From Mycoplasmopsis bovis PG45 (lineage in GTDB: Bacteria > Bacillota_I > Bacilli_A > Mycoplasmatales > Metamycoplasmataceae): a stretch of 64,000 nucleotides of DNA. Position numbers and translations under genes: made by a program. The notes beneath the pieces are model-generated. The model had not been told where the DNA came from and did no database searches. It saw nothing but the letters and a program-made list of their open reading frames with translations. Within the stretch, counting starts at the first letter, position 1. The number at the start of each line of letters is the position of its first letter. This document shows, in pieces, positions 1-8,988 of this stretch. Location of the stretch: contig NC_014760.1 of assembly GCF_000183385.1 (NCBI RefSeq), forward strand, positions 930,001 through 994,000, given 5' to 3'.

Positions 1-78
1 CAACTGAAAATAATATGCCACCAATAATTCCCAAAATAGCCCAATAATTATCAATGTATCATATTTATTCTTCTTCAT
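1..78 (-). CDS. N-terminal fragment of a possible membrane protein, runs off the left edge
   Basis: Reading left from an ATG at 78, the frame stays open to the window edge (26 codons). It starts MKKNKYDTL and continues with a hydrophobic stretch rich in Ile, Leu, Trp and Phe, as in a membrane anchor or signal sequence. No good ribosome binding site is visible upstream. The fragment is too short to assign a family; it could be the flanking gene of the vsp locus or a chance frame. Confidence 0.3.
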   Translation of the reverse strand, partial: MKKNKYDTLIIIGLFWELLVAYYFQL

Positions 79-219
79 ACATTTTTTTACCTGGGTAACA
101 GATGCAAAAAATTTTCGCACAAACATTAGTTGATGACAAAGAAATTAATTTGATGTTAACAAATTTTTATTTTACATAGTGTTATTGTGCACAGCAAATA
201 GCTAATAAATTAACTACTT

Positions 220-289
220 TTGATATTTATTGATAGATTTATAAAGCATTTTTAGGCTATTTATAGCCTTAAAAGGAGAGGATAAATTT
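220..289 (+). repeat. vsp 5' block, putative Xer1 recombination site of vsp1
   Basis: This 70 bp block directly precedes the vsp1 ATG and recurs before all 13 vsp genes. It starts TTGATATTTATTGATAG, contains the dyad AGGCTATTTATAGCCT, and ends with the ribosome binding site AAAGGAGAGG about 8 nt before ATG. Shared sequence of this kind at every cassette is where site-specific recombination is expected in Vsp/Vpma-type loci; the exact crossover point is not visible. No -10 box abuts the block here, so vsp1 is probably silent. Confidence 0.75.
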
Positions 290-1381
290 ATGAAAAAATC
301 AAAGTTTTTACTACTTGGATCAGTAGCATCTTTAGCTTCAATTCCCTTTGTAGCAGCTAAATGTGGTGAAACCAAAGAAGAAAAGAAACCTGAAGCTGAT
401 AAACCAAAGCTTAGCGAAACATTAAAATCTATTACTGGTAATGATTTAGGAAAAGTACAAGTTGCTGAACAAGATAAAAGCAACAAAGAAAAAATTGAAG
501 CCGCTATCAAAGAAGCTATTGTTACAAAAGTTCCAACACTAAAAGACAAGGAATTAAAATTAAACGCTGATTTAAGCAAGAAAAGCGTAACTGTTTCTGC
601 TAAAGATTTCGAAGGTGAAGTTACCCTTAAATTTGAGATTGAAGCAAAATCAGTAGCAAAACCAAAGCTTAGCGAAACATTAAAATCTATTACTGGTAAT
701 GATTTAGGAAAAGTACAAGTTGCTGAACAAGATAAAAGCAACAAAGAAAAAATTGAAGCCGCTATCAAAGAAGCTATTGTTACAAAAGTTCCAACACTAA
801 AAGACAAGGAATTAAAATTAAACGCTGATTTAAGCAAGAAAAGCGTAACTGTTTCTGCTAAAGATTTCGAAGGTGAAGTTACCCTTAAATTTGAGATTGA
901 AGCAAAATCAGTAGCAAAACCAAAACTTAGCGAAACATTAAAATCTATTACTGGTAATGATTTAGGAAAAGTACAAGTTGCTGAACAAGATAAAAGCAAC
1001 AAGGAAAAAATTGAAGCTGCTATCAAAGAAGCTATTGTTGCAAAAGTTCCAACACTAAAAGACAAGGAATTAAAATTAAACGCTGATTTAAGCAAGAAAA
1101 GCGTAACTGTTTCTGCTAAAGATTTCGAAGGTGAAGTTACCCTTAAATTTGAGATTGAAGCAAAATCTGATGAAGATAAAATAAAGAAAGAAAAAATAGA
1201 AAAGGAAAAAGCTGTTGCTGAAAGAAATAAATTAAACGATTCAATCACTGTTCGTGAAGAATTATTGCCTGGGAACAAAGGCACCATATGAACAATTTAC
1301 AACTCTAAAGGTGAAAACTACTTGCCAATTAGTGGTTTTAAATTTGGAGAAGAGGCTAAAGAAACAAAAGCAAATAAGTAA
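290..1381 (+). CDS. vsp1, variable surface lipoprotein with three 86-residue repeats
   Basis: The 363 aa protein has a Lys-rich start, hydrophobic core and lipobox FVAAKC (lipidated Cys at residue 25), so it should be anchored on the outer face of the membrane. Three near-identical 86-residue blocks (DNA period 258 bp) start with KPKLSETLKSITGNDLGKV and end in a Val/Lys-rich segment such as VTLKFEIEAKS. A unique acidic/basic tail follows. UGA at 1289 is read as Trp and the gene stops at TAA 1379-1381. It points right, opposite to most of the locus, so Xer1 exchange with left-pointing cassettes would give inversions. Family assignment is secure from the signal peptide; the ligand or host target is unknown. 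Confidence 0.93.
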
Positions 1382-1409
1382 AAAAAGCAAGGTAACTTGC
1401 TTTTTTTAC
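1381..1409. terminator. bidirectional terminator between vsp1 and vsp2
   Basis: A GCAAG-GTAA-CTTGC stem-loop is flanked by an A-run on the left and a T-run on the right, so it can stop transcripts from both convergent genes. Confidence 0.8.
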
Positions 1410-1423
1410 TTATTTGACCACTA

Positions 1424-2188
1424 TTATTCAAGTTCTCAGTGTTCGGCTCAAAATTTTCCGCTTTCTATAGCTTTCTTTTTGTCCTCAGGAGTTACGCCAT
1501 CTCAGTATTTATCTACTTTTTTAACTTTGGAATTTTCCGATGTATTCTCAGTTACTCTAACCATAGGTTTGACCACAGGTTTGCCTGATTGAGTTTCTGG
1601 ATCTTTAGCCTTTGTGCTTGATTCAGTTTTTGGATCTTTATCTTTTTTGCTTGATTCAGTGTCTGATCCTTTATCTTTTTTGCTTGATTCAGTGTCTGAT
1701 CCTTTATCTTTTTTGCTTGATTCAGTGTCTGATCCTTTTTCTGATTCAGCTTCTGAATCTTCGCCTTCTCTTTCTGCTTCGTCGCTTTCTTGTTTAGACT
1801 TTTCTAAATCATCTTCATCCTTACCTCAAGGATGATTTTCACCTCAACCAATGCCATTGTTTGTCGAGCCTTCCTCAGGTTTCCCCATAGGTGTTTTACT
1901 TTCCCCAGGTGTTTTATTTTCGCCAGGCGTTTTATTTTCTTCAGGTTTCTTGTCGCCTTCAGGTTTCTTTTCACCCTCAGGTTTTTTGTCTGTTTCAGGG
2001 TTTTTATCTCCACCTGGTTTTTGGTCACCTTCAGGTTTCTTTTCTCCTCCAGGGTTTTTATCTCCACCTGGATTTTTGTCGGGCTCAGGTTTCTTTTCTT
2101 CTTTGGTCTCACCACATTTAGCTGCTACAAAGGGAATTGAAACTAATGAAGCTACTGATCCAAGTAGTAAAAACTTTGATTTTTTCAT
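1424..2188 (-). CDS. vsp2, variable surface lipoprotein, Pro-Gly-Asn repeat mosaic
   Basis: The 254 aa lipoprotein has the common Vsp signal peptide (lipobox SIPFVAAKC). The N half is made of short units of the KNPGGD, GEKKPE and ENKTPG types. A linker WGENHPWGKDEDD whose two Trp are UGA codons follows, then an acidic stretch with three DTESSKKDKGS repeats (33 bp period) and a tail ending EHWELE. Reading UGA as a stop would truncate it at residue 114. It converges on vsp1 with only the shared terminator between. The acidic linker and Glu/Asp-rich module resemble those of vsp5 and vsp11, which suggests module shuffling. Confidence 0.92.
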
Positions 2189-2258
2189 AAATTTATCCTC
2201 TCCTTTTAAGGCTATAAATAGCCTAAAAATGCTTTATAAATCTATCAATAAATATCAA
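2189..2258 (-). repeat. vsp 5' block of vsp2
   Basis: Copy of the shared block. The homology continues outward into the ~14 bp ATAAACTCACTAC common to most silent cassettes. No abutting -10 box. Confidence 0.75.
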
Positions 2259-2282
2259 AAGTAGTGAGTTTATATCGAAAAT

Positions 2283-2316
2283 AAAAGCAAGCACAATATT
2301 GGCTTGCTATATTTTT
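2283..2316 (-). terminator. vsp3 terminator, repeated intergenic unit
   Basis: The stem AGCAAGC / GCTTGCT has an AT loop and, in the leftward direction, a TTTTATTTT tail. The same hairpin recurs downstream of vsp4, vsp5, vsp7, vsp8 and vsp11 as part of a conserved intergenic unit. Confidence 0.75.
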
Positions 2317-2354
2317 TGTTGATATAAAAGAACTATATTGCACTTAAGAAGCTA

Positions 2355-3560
2355 TTATTTGAGTGCTGTACCTTGAACTTTTTTGCCTGAGTTAGCTCCT
2401 GTACCTTGATCTTTTGTGCCTGAGTTAGCTTCTGTACCTTGATCTTTTGTGCCTGAGTTAGCTTCTGTACCTTGAACTTTTTTGCCTGAGTTAGCTCCTG
2501 TACCTTGATCTTTTGTGCCTGAGTTAGCTTCTGTACCTTGAACTTTTTTGCCTGAGTTAGCTTCTGTACCTTGAACTTTTTTGCCTGAGTTAGCTCCTGT
2601 ACCTTGATCTTTTGTGCCTGAGTTAGCTTCTGTACCTTGAACTTTTTTGCCTGAGTTAGCTCCTGTACCTTGATCTTTTGTGCCTGAGTTAGCTTCTGTA
2701 CCTTGTTCTAGTTTATCTACTTTTCCTTGTTCATCATCCTTACCTCAACGATGATTTTGACCTCAACCAATACCAAAGTTTGTTGGACCTTGTTCTCCTC
2801 TATGTACTCATTCTAGTGTTTCTAGTACTCATTCCATTGCTGCTTCACGGTATGCTTTTTCAGCTTCTTCTTCTGGTTCTTCGTCAGATTCTGTTTGATT
2901 TTCTCCCCCAGGGTTCATTTCATCACTTGGATTTTCCGCTGATTGTGTTTCAATCTCAAATTTAAGGGTAACTTCACCTTCGAAGCCTTTAGCAGAAACA
3001 GTTACGCTTTTCTTGCTTAAATCAGCGTTTAAATTTAATTCCTTGTCTTTTAGTGTTGGAACTTTTGTAACAATAGCTTCTTTGATAGCTGTTTCAATTT
3101 TTTCTTTGTTGCTTTTATCTTGTTCAGCAACTTGTACTTTTCCTAAATCATTACCAGTAATAGATTTTAATGTTTCGCTAAGCTTTGGTTTTGCTACTGA
3201 TTGTGTTTCAATCTCAAATTTAAGAGTAACTTCACCTTCGAAGCCTTTAGCAGAAACAGTTACGCTTTTCTTGCTTAAATCAGCGTTTAAATTTAATTCC
3301 TTGTCTTTTAGTGTTGGAACTTTTGTAACAATAGCTTCTTTGATAGCTGTTTCAATTTTTTCTTTGTTGCTTTTATCTTGTTCAGCAACTTGTACTTTTC
3401 CTAAATCATTACCAGTAATAGATTTTAATGTTTCGCTAAGCTTTGGTTTGTCAACTTCTGGCTTCTTCTCTTCTTTGGTTTCACCACATTTAGCTGCTAC
3501 AAAGGGAATTGAAGCTAAAGATGCTACTGATCCAAGTAGTAAAAACTTTGATTTTTTCAT
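2355..3560 (-). CDS. vsp3, variable surface lipoprotein with two 86-residue repeats and a QGT tail
   Basis: The 401 aa lipoprotein carries, after the common signal peptide, two 86-residue blocks of the vsp1 type (KPKLSETLK..., period 258 bp). A variable acidic linker follows (SDEEPEEEAEKAYREAAME, then a UGA-Trp-containing stretch). It ends with about ten copies of a degenerate 11-12 residue unit built on QGTGANSGKKV / QGTEANSGTKD, stopping at TAA 2355. The repeat block and linker are nearly identical in DNA to those of vsp10 (14156-15259), but the tails differ. That points to recent segmental exchange between the two cassettes. Confidence 0.92.
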
Positions 3561-3630
3561 AAATTTATCCTCTCCTTTTAAGGCTATAAATAGCCTAAAA
3601 ATGCTTTATAAATCTATCAATAAATATCAA
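3561..3630 (-). repeat. vsp 5' block of vsp3
   Basis: Shared block with intact AGGCTATTTATAGCCT dyad; outward sequence is the silent type (CACTAC). Confidence 0.75.
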
Positions 3631-3650
3631 AAGTAGTGAGTTTATATTAA

Positions 3651-3688
3651 AAATAAAAGCAAGCACAATATTGGCTTGCTATATTTTT
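3651..3688 (-). terminator. vsp4 terminator
   Basis: AGCAAGC / GCTTGCT hairpin with an AT-rich tail, about 50 bp past the vsp4 stop. Confidence 0.7.
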
Positions 3689-3735
3689 GTTGATATAAAA
3701 AGAACTATATTACACTTAAGAACTTGTTGGTATTT

Positions 3736-4539
3736 TTATGCACCTTGTTGTGTGTTAGTTCCTGCACCTTGTTGTGAGTTAGTTCCTGCACCTTGTCCTG
3801 GTTTAGTTCCTGCACCTTGTTGTGAGTTAGTTCCTGCACCTTGTTGTGAGTTAGTTCCTGCACCTTGTTGTGTGTTAGTTCCTGCACCTTGTTGTGAGTT
3901 AGTTCCTGCACCTTGTTGTGAGTTAGTTCCTGCACCTTGTCCTGGTTTAGTTCCTGCACCTTGTTGTGAGTTAGTTCCTGCACCTTGTTGTGTGTTAGTT
4001 CCTGCACCTTGTTGTGTGTTAGTTCCTGCACCTTGTTGTGAGTTAGTTCCTGCACCTTGTCCTGGTTTAGTTCCTGCACCTTGTTGTGAGTTAGTTCCTG
4101 CACCTTGTTGTGTGTTAGTTCCTGCACCTTGTTGTGAGTTAGTTCCTGCACCTTGTTGTGAGTTAGTTCCTGCACCTTGTCCTGGTTTAGTTCCTGCACC
4201 TTGTCCTGGTTTAGTTCCTGCACCTTGTTGTGAGTTAGCTGGTGTACCTTGATCTGGGTTAGCTGGTGTACCTTGATCTGGGTTAGCTGGTGTACCTTGA
4301 TCTGGGTTAGCTGGTGTACCTTGATCTGGGTTAGCTGGTGTACCTTGATCTGGGTTAGTTGGTGTACCTTGATCTGGGTTAGTTGGTGTACCTTGTCCTG
4401 GGTTAGTTGGTGTACTTTGATCTGGTTTGTCCGCTTCTAGTTTCTTTTCTTCTTTGGTTTCACCACATTTAGCTGCTACAAAGGGAATTGAAGCTAAAGA
4501 TGCTACTGATCCAAGCAGTAAAAATTTTGATTTTTTCAT
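3736..4539 (-). CDS. vsp4, variable surface lipoprotein of TPANPDQG and GAGTNSQQ repeats
   Basis: The 267 aa lipoprotein is almost all tandem repeat after the signal peptide and a short DKPDQS spacer. About nine TPT/ANPDQG octamers come first, then about 22 octamers of the GAGTNSQQ / GAGTNTQQ / GAGTKPGQ family, all with 24 bp DNA period. It ends QQGA at TAA 3736. No Trp or UGA codon is used. Its 3' half and downstream intergenic unit match vsp7 closely. Low-complexity Gln/Asn/Gly/Thr repeats of this sort vary in number through slipped-strand events, so length probably differs between isolates. Confidence 0.92.
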   Translation of the reverse strand: MKKSKFLLLGSVASLASIPFVAAKCGETKEEKKLEADKPDQSTPTNPGQGTPTNPDQGTPTNPDQGTPANPDQGTPANPDQGTPANPDQGTPANPDQGTPANSQQGAGTKPGQGAGTKPGQGAGTNSQQGAGTNSQQGAGTNTQQGAGTNSQQGAGTKPGQGAGTNSQQGAGTNTQQGAGTNTQQGAGTNSQQGAGTKPGQGAGTNSQQGAGTNSQQGAGTNTQQGAGTNSQQGAGTNSQQGAGTKPGQGAGTNSQQGAGTNTQQGA

Positions 4540-4609
4540 AAATTTATCCTCTCCTTTTAAGGCTATAAATAGCCTAAAAATGCTTTATAAATCTATCAAT
4601 AAATATCAA
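4540..4609 (-). repeat. vsp 5' block of vsp4
   Basis: Shared block. The outward flank reads CACCAC instead of CACTAC, a variant also found at vsp10. Confidence 0.75.
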
Positions 4610-4631
4610 AAGTGGTGAGTTTATATTGAAA

Positions 4632-4666
4632 ATAAAAGCAAGCACAATATTGGCTTGCTATATTCT
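4632..4666 (-). terminator. vsp5 terminator
   Basis: AGCAAGC / GCTTGCT hairpin as in the other intergenic units, downstream of vsp5. Confidence 0.7.
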
Positions 4667-4714
4667 TGTTGATATAAAAAGAACTGTATTACACTTAATA
4701 ACCGCTTTATTGAG

Positions 4715-5674
4715 TTATTTTTTGCCTGATTGAGCTCCTGGACCTTTAGACATTGTGCCTGATTGAGCTCCTGGACCTTTAGACATTGTGCCTGATTGAG
4801 CTCCTGGACCTTTAGACATTGTGCCTGATTGAGCTCCTGGACCTTTAGACATTGTGCCTGATTGAGCTCCTGGACCTTTAGACATTGTGCCTGATTGAGC
4901 TCCTGGACCTTTAGACATTGTGCCTGATTGAGCTCCTGGACCTTTAGACATTGTGCCTGATTGAGCTCCTGGACCTTTAGACATTGTGCCTGATTGAGCT
5001 CCTGGACCTTTGGCCATTGTGCCTGATTCAGCTTCTGAATCTTCGTCTTCTTCGTCTTCTTTTTCTGCTTCGTCACTTTCTTTTTTAAACTCTTCTAGAT
5101 CTTCTTTATCAAATTTTTCTTCTTCTACCTTATTTTCTTCATCTTCATAATCTTCATTTCCTTTCTCATCATCCTTACCTCAAGGATAATTTTTATCTCA
5201 AGTAATACCACGATCACGGTTTACCGAACCTTCATCAGGATTTCTCTCAGGCGTTTTATTTTCCCCAGGTGTTTTGTTTCCCTCAGGTGTTTTGTTTCCC
5301 TCAGGTGTTTTGTTTCCCTCAGGTGTTTTATTTTCCCCAGGGTTTTTATCTCCACCTGGATTTTTGTCGGGCTCTGTGTTTTCACCTGGGTTTTTATCTC
5401 CTCCAGGGTTTTTATCTCCACCTGGATTTTTGTCGGGCTCTGTGTTTTCACCTGGGTTTTTATCTCCTCCAGGGTTTTTATCTCCACCTGGATTTTTGTC
5501 GGGCTCTGTGTTTTCACCTGGGTTTTTATCTCCTCCAGGGTTTTTATCTCCGCCTGGATTTTTGTCGGGCTCTGGTTTCTTTTCTTCTTTGGTTTCACCA
5601 CATTTAGCTGCTACAAAGGGAATTGAAGCCAATGAAGCTACTGATCCAAGCAGTAAAAACTTTGATTTTTTCAT
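4715..5674 (-). CDS. vsp5, variable surface lipoprotein with PDKNPGGDKNPGENTE and GTMSKGPGAQS repeats
   Basis: The 319 aa lipoprotein has three modules after the signal peptide: three copies of a 22-residue unit built on PDKNPGGDKNPGENTE; EGNKTP hexamers; then a UGA-Trp linker (WDKNYPWGKDDEK) and a long Glu/Asp/Lys stretch. It finishes with nine 11-residue units GTMSKGPGAQS (33 bp period) and ends SGKK. Read with UGA as stop it would look like a 158 aa gene plus an unrelated downstream frame. The acidic middle module is shared with vsp11. Confidence 0.92.
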
Positions 5675-5744
5675 AAATTTATCCTCTCCTTTTAAGGCTA
5701 TAAATAGCCTAAAAATGCTTTATAAATCTATCAATAAATATCAA
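5675..5744 (-). repeat. vsp 5' block of vsp5
   Basis: Shared block with CACTAC flank. Homology then ends abruptly at a unique stretch (about 5760-5790) before the vsp6 terminator. Confidence 0.75.
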
Positions 5745-5796
5745 AAGTAGTGAGTTTATGCCCCCAAGTCATCATTGTGGCAGAAGCTTGTCAATA

Positions 5797-5829
5797 AAAA
5801 ATATAGACCGCTATTTTACGGTCTACGTT
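5797..5829 (-). terminator. vsp6 terminator
   Basis: Stem TAGACCG / CGGTCTA with an 8 nt loop and an AT-rich tail leftward. It differs from the AGCAAGC hairpin used after most other vsp genes. Confidence 0.75.
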
Positions 5830-5858
5830 TTGTGATGGGTATTAAGCCAACAAGAAAT

Positions 5859-7505
5859 TTATTTACTTTTTACTTCTACTTCAAACTTAAGAACTACTTC
5901 ACCTTGAAAGTCGTTTGAACTAACATTAACTTCGTTTTTAGTTAAATCTGTTTTAAATTGTAGATCTTTACCTGCTAATGCTGGAACTTTTAATATGATA
6001 GTCTCTTTAATTGAAGCTTCAATTTTTGCTTTGTCTTTTTTCTCAGTTTCTTTTGAAACTTGCACTTTTCCTAAATTTTTTCCAGATATTGACTTAAGTG
6101 CGTCTTCTAGCTTTTGTTTTTCGCTTGATTTTACTTCTACTTCAAACTTAAGAACTACTTCACCTTGAAAGTCGTTTGAACTAACATTAACTTCGTTTTT
6201 AGTTAAATCTGTTTTAAATTGTAGATCTTTACCTGCTAATGCTGGAACTTTTAATATGATAGTCTCTTTAATTGAAGCTTCAATTTTTGCTTTGTCTTTT
6301 TTCTCAGTTTCTTTTGAAACTTGCACTTTTCCTAAATTTTTTCCAGATATTGACTTAAGTGCGTCTTCTAGCTTTTGTTTTTCGCTTGATTTTACTTCTA
6401 CTTCAAACTTAAGAACTACTTCACCTTGAAAGTCGTTTGAACTAACATTAACTTCGTTTTTAGTTAAATCTGTTTTAAATTGTAGATCTTTACCTGCTAA
6501 TGCTGGAACTTTTAATATGATAGTCTCTTTAATTGAAGCTTCAATTTTTGCTTTGTCTTTTTTCTCAGTTTCTTTTGAAACTTGCACTTTTCCTAAATTT
6601 TTTCCAGATATTGACTTAAGTGCGTCTTCTAGCTTTTGTTTTTCGCTTGATTTTACTTCTACTTCAAACTTAAGAACTACTTCACCTTGAAAGTCGTTTG
6701 AACTAACATTAACTTCGTTTTTAGTTAAATCTGTTTTAAATTGTAGATCTTTACCTGCTAATGCTGGAACTTTTAATATGATAGTCTCTTTAATTGAAGC
6801 TTCAATTTTTGCTTTGTCTTTTTTCTCAGTTTCTTTTGAAACTTGCACTTTTCCTAAATTTTTTCCAGATATTGACTTAAGTGCGTCTTCTAGCTTTTGT
6901 TTTGTCACTGTACTCTCACTGTTGTGATTTTTAACCCTAAATGAAACAAGTATTTGACCTTCATATTTTGTACTGTTTTTTTTAGCAAAAACTATAGCTG
7001 ATGCAGTTTTTATATTTTTAACATCTAATTGAGATTTATCAAGATTAAGTGATCTATTTTTTTCTAATAATGCTCCCAGGATACTTTGTCCATCATTTTT
7101 ATTAATTTCACCTAATTGTTGGTTACTATTGCTAATAATAGCGGGTAAAGATTTCTTGATAGGTGTATTTTGATTGTTGCCATTTTCAGAATTTGAGCCT
7201 GGTGTCATATTGTTTCCAGGGTTCATTTCTTCACCTGGATTTTTGCCGGGCTCTGTGTTTCCGCCTGGATTTTTGCCTGGTTCTGTGTTTCCGCCTGGAT
7301 TTTTGCCTGGCTCTGTGTTTTCACTTGGATTTTTGCCAGGCTCTGTGTTTCCACCTGGATTTTTGCCAGGCTCTGTGTTTTGGCCTGGATTTTTACCTTC
7401 CTCTGGTTTCTTTTCTTCTTTGGTCTCACCACATTTAGCTGCTACGAAGGGAATTGAAGCTAAAGATGCTACTGATCCAAGTAGTAAAAACTTTGATTTT
7501 TTCAT
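5859..7505 (-). CDS. vsp6, largest vsp lipoprotein, four 87-residue repeats
   Basis: The 548 aa lipoprotein starts with the signal peptide and NPGGNTEPGK-type decapeptide repeats (about residues 36-105). A unique ~95-residue region (LPAIISNSNQQLGEI...) follows, then four virtually identical 87-residue blocks starting KLEDALKSISGKNLGKV (period 261 bp) to the end (VEVKSK). The blocks are homologous to the 86-residue block of vsp1, vsp3 and vsp10: same length and same order of motifs, LKSI-G-LGKVQV, KEAI/KETI, KVP, V-V-S--DF-GEV-LKFE. This is the only vsp here with a long non-repetitive central region. Confidence 0.93.
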   Translation of the reverse strand: MKKSKFLLLGSVASLASIPFVAAKCGETKEEKKPEEGKNPGQNTEPGKNPGGNTEPGKNPSENTEPGKNPGGNTEPGKNPGGNTEPGKNPGEEMNPGNNMTPGSNSENGNNQNTPIKKSLPAIISNSNQQLGEINKNDGQSILGALLEKNRSLNLDKSQLDVKNIKTASAIVFAKKNSTKYEGQILVSFRVKNHNSESTVTKQKLEDALKSISGKNLGKVQVSKETEKKDKAKIEASIKETIILKVPALAGKDLQFKTDLTKNEVNVSSNDFQGEVVLKFEVEVKSSEKQKLEDALKSISGKNLGKVQVSKETEKKDKAKIEASIKETIILKVPALAGKDLQFKTDLTKNEVNVSSNDFQGEVVLKFEVEVKSSEKQKLEDALKSISGKNLGKVQVSKETEKKDKAKIEASIKETIILKVPALAGKDLQFKTDLTKNEVNVSSNDFQGEVVLKFEVEVKSSEKQKLEDALKSISGKNLGKVQVSKETEKKDKAKIEASIKETIILKVPALAGKDLQFKTDLTKNEVNVSSNDFQGEVVLKFEVEVKSK

Positions 7506-7575
7506 AAATTTATCCTCTCCTTTTAAGGCTATAAATAGCCTAAAAATGCTTTATAAATCTATCAATAAATATCAA
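7506..7575 (-). repeat. vsp 5' block of vsp6
   Basis: Shared block with intact dyad and silent-type flank. Confidence 0.75.
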
Positions 7576-7594
7576 AAGTAGTGAGTTTATATTA

Positions 7595-7632
7595 AAAATA
7601 AAAGCAAGCACAATATTGGCTTGCTATATTTT
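7595..7632 (-). terminator. vsp7 terminator
   Basis: AGCAAGC / GCTTGCT hairpin in an intergenic unit nearly identical to that after vsp4. Confidence 0.7.
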
Positions 7633-7680
7633 TGTTGATATAAAAAGAACTATATTACACTTAAGAACTTGTTGGTATTT

Positions 7681-8778
7681 TTATGCACCTTGTCCTGGTT
7701 TAGTTCCTGCACCTTGTTGTGAGTTAGTTCCTGCACCTTGTTGTGAGTTAGTTCCTGCACCTTGTTGTGTGTTAGTTCCTGCACCTTGTTGTGAGTTAGT
7801 TCCTGCACCTTGTTGTGTGTTAGTTCCTGCACCTTGTTGTGAGTTAGTTCCTGCACCTTGTTGTGAGTTAGTTCCTGCACCTTGTTGTGTGTTAGTTCCT
7901 GCACCTTGTTGTGAGTTAGTTCCTGCACCTTGTTGTGAGTTAGTTCCTGCACCTTGTCCTGGTTTAGTTCCTGCACCTTGTTGTGAGTTAGTTCCTGCAC
8001 CTTGTTGTGTGTTAGTTCCTGCACCTTGTTGTGTGTTAGTTCCTGCACCTTGTTGTGAGTTAGTTCCTGCACCTTGTCCTGGTTTAGTTCCTGCACCTTG
8101 TCCTGGTTTAGTTCCTGCACCTTGTTGTGAGTTAGTTCCTGCACCTTGTTGTGAGTTAGTTCCTGCACCTTGTTGTGAGTTAGTTCCTGCACCTTGTCCT
8201 GGTTTAGTTCCTGCACCTTGTCCTGGTTTAGTTCCTGCACCTTGTTGTGAGTTAGCTGGTGTACCTTGATCTGGGTTAGCTGGTGTACCTTGATCTGGGT
8301 TAGCTGGTGTACCTTGATCTGGGTTAGCTGGTGTACCTTGATCTGGGTTAGCTGGTGCACTGTCAAAAGAGCCCGGGTCATCATGCGGAATTCTTGGGTT
8401 TATATCTGAATCTGATTCTCCCCCAGGTTTTTTATTTTCCTCAGGTTTTTTGTTTTCCTCAGGTGTTTTATTTTCGCCAGGTGTTTTATTTTCCCCAGGT
8501 GTTTTATTTTCGCCAGGTGTTTTATTTTCCCCAGGTGTTTTATTTTCGCCAGGTGTTTTATTTTCGCCAGGTGTTTTATTTTCGCCAGGTGTTTTATTTT
8601 CGCCAGGTGTTTTATTTTCGCCAGGTGTTTTATTTTCCCCAGGGTTTTTATCTCCACCTGGATTTTTGTCGGGCTCTGGTTTATTTTCTTCTTTGGTCTC
8701 ACCACATTTAGCTGCTACAAAGGGAATTGAAGCTAATGAAGCCACTGATCCAAGCAGTAAAAATTTTGATTTTTTCAT
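7681..8778 (-). CDS. vsp7, variable surface lipoprotein, chimera of vsp8-like and vsp4-like repeats
   Basis: The 365 aa lipoprotein has after its signal peptide a DKNPGGDKNPG start, ten ENKTPG hexamers (18 bp period) and an ENKKPG-GESDSDINPRIPHDD spacer. The C-terminal ~60% consists of TPANPDQG octamers followed by ~24 GAGTNSQQ-family octamers ending PGQGA. The front matches vsp8 and vsp11, while the back and the downstream intergenic unit match vsp4, so this gene looks like a junction of two parental cassettes. No UGA codon is needed. Confidence 0.92.
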   Translation of the reverse strand: MKKSKFLLLGSVASLASIPFVAAKCGETKEENKPEPDKNPGGDKNPGENKTPGENKTPGENKTPGENKTPGENKTPGENKTPGENKTPGENKTPGENKTPGENKTPEENKKPEENKKPGGESDSDINPRIPHDDPGSFDSAPANPDQGTPANPDQGTPANPDQGTPANPDQGTPANSQQGAGTKPGQGAGTKPGQGAGTNSQQGAGTNSQQGAGTNSQQGAGTKPGQGAGTKPGQGAGTNSQQGAGTNTQQGAGTNTQQGAGTNSQQGAGTKPGQGAGTNSQQGAGTNSQQGAGTNTQQGAGTNSQQGAGTNSQQGAGTNTQQGAGTNSQQGAGTNTQQGAGTNSQQGAGTNSQQGAGTKPGQGA

Positions 8779-8849
8779 AAATTTATCCTCTCCTTTTAAG
8801 GCTATAAATTAGCCTAAAAATGCTTTATAAATCTATCAATAAATATCAA
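8779..8849 (-). repeat. vsp 5' block of vsp7 with 1 bp insertion in the dyad
   Basis: Shared block, but the dyad loop carries one extra base (AGGCTAATTTATAGCC), giving 71 bp, and the outer flank reads CACTGC. This may affect recombination at the site. Confidence 0.7.
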
Positions 8850-8870
8850 AAGCAGTGAGTTTATATCGAA

Positions 8871-8908
8871 AATAAAAGCAAGCACAATATTGGCTTGCTA
8901 TATTTTTG
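8871..8908 (-). terminator. vsp8 terminator
   Basis: AGCAAGC / GCTTGCT hairpin with T-rich tail in the leftward direction. Confidence 0.7.
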
Positions 8909-8988
8909 TTGATATAAAAAGAACTATATTACACTTAATAATCGCTTTATTGAGTTAGATCCTGCTTTTTAGCATCTGTACCTTGTCC

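Noticed and set aside
220-289. The TTTATAAAG inside every shared vsp block as a promoter for all 13 genes
   Set aside because: It would predict all cassettes ON at once, and the only TATAAT directly at a block is at vsp11; kept as an alternative only until start sites are mapped.
3671-4252. Long antisense frames over the vsp repeats (for example PCCELVPA-type repeats on the other strand of vsp4 and vsp7)
   Set aside because: Short-period repeats with multiples of 3 bp keep all frames open; the frames lack starts with ribosome binding sites and mirror the vsp repeats.
3736-4440. Regular 24 bp repeats that might suggest a CRISPR array
   Set aside because: They are contiguous in-frame tandem repeats coding TPANPDQG and GAGTNSQQ octamers, with no spacers and no cas genes nearby.
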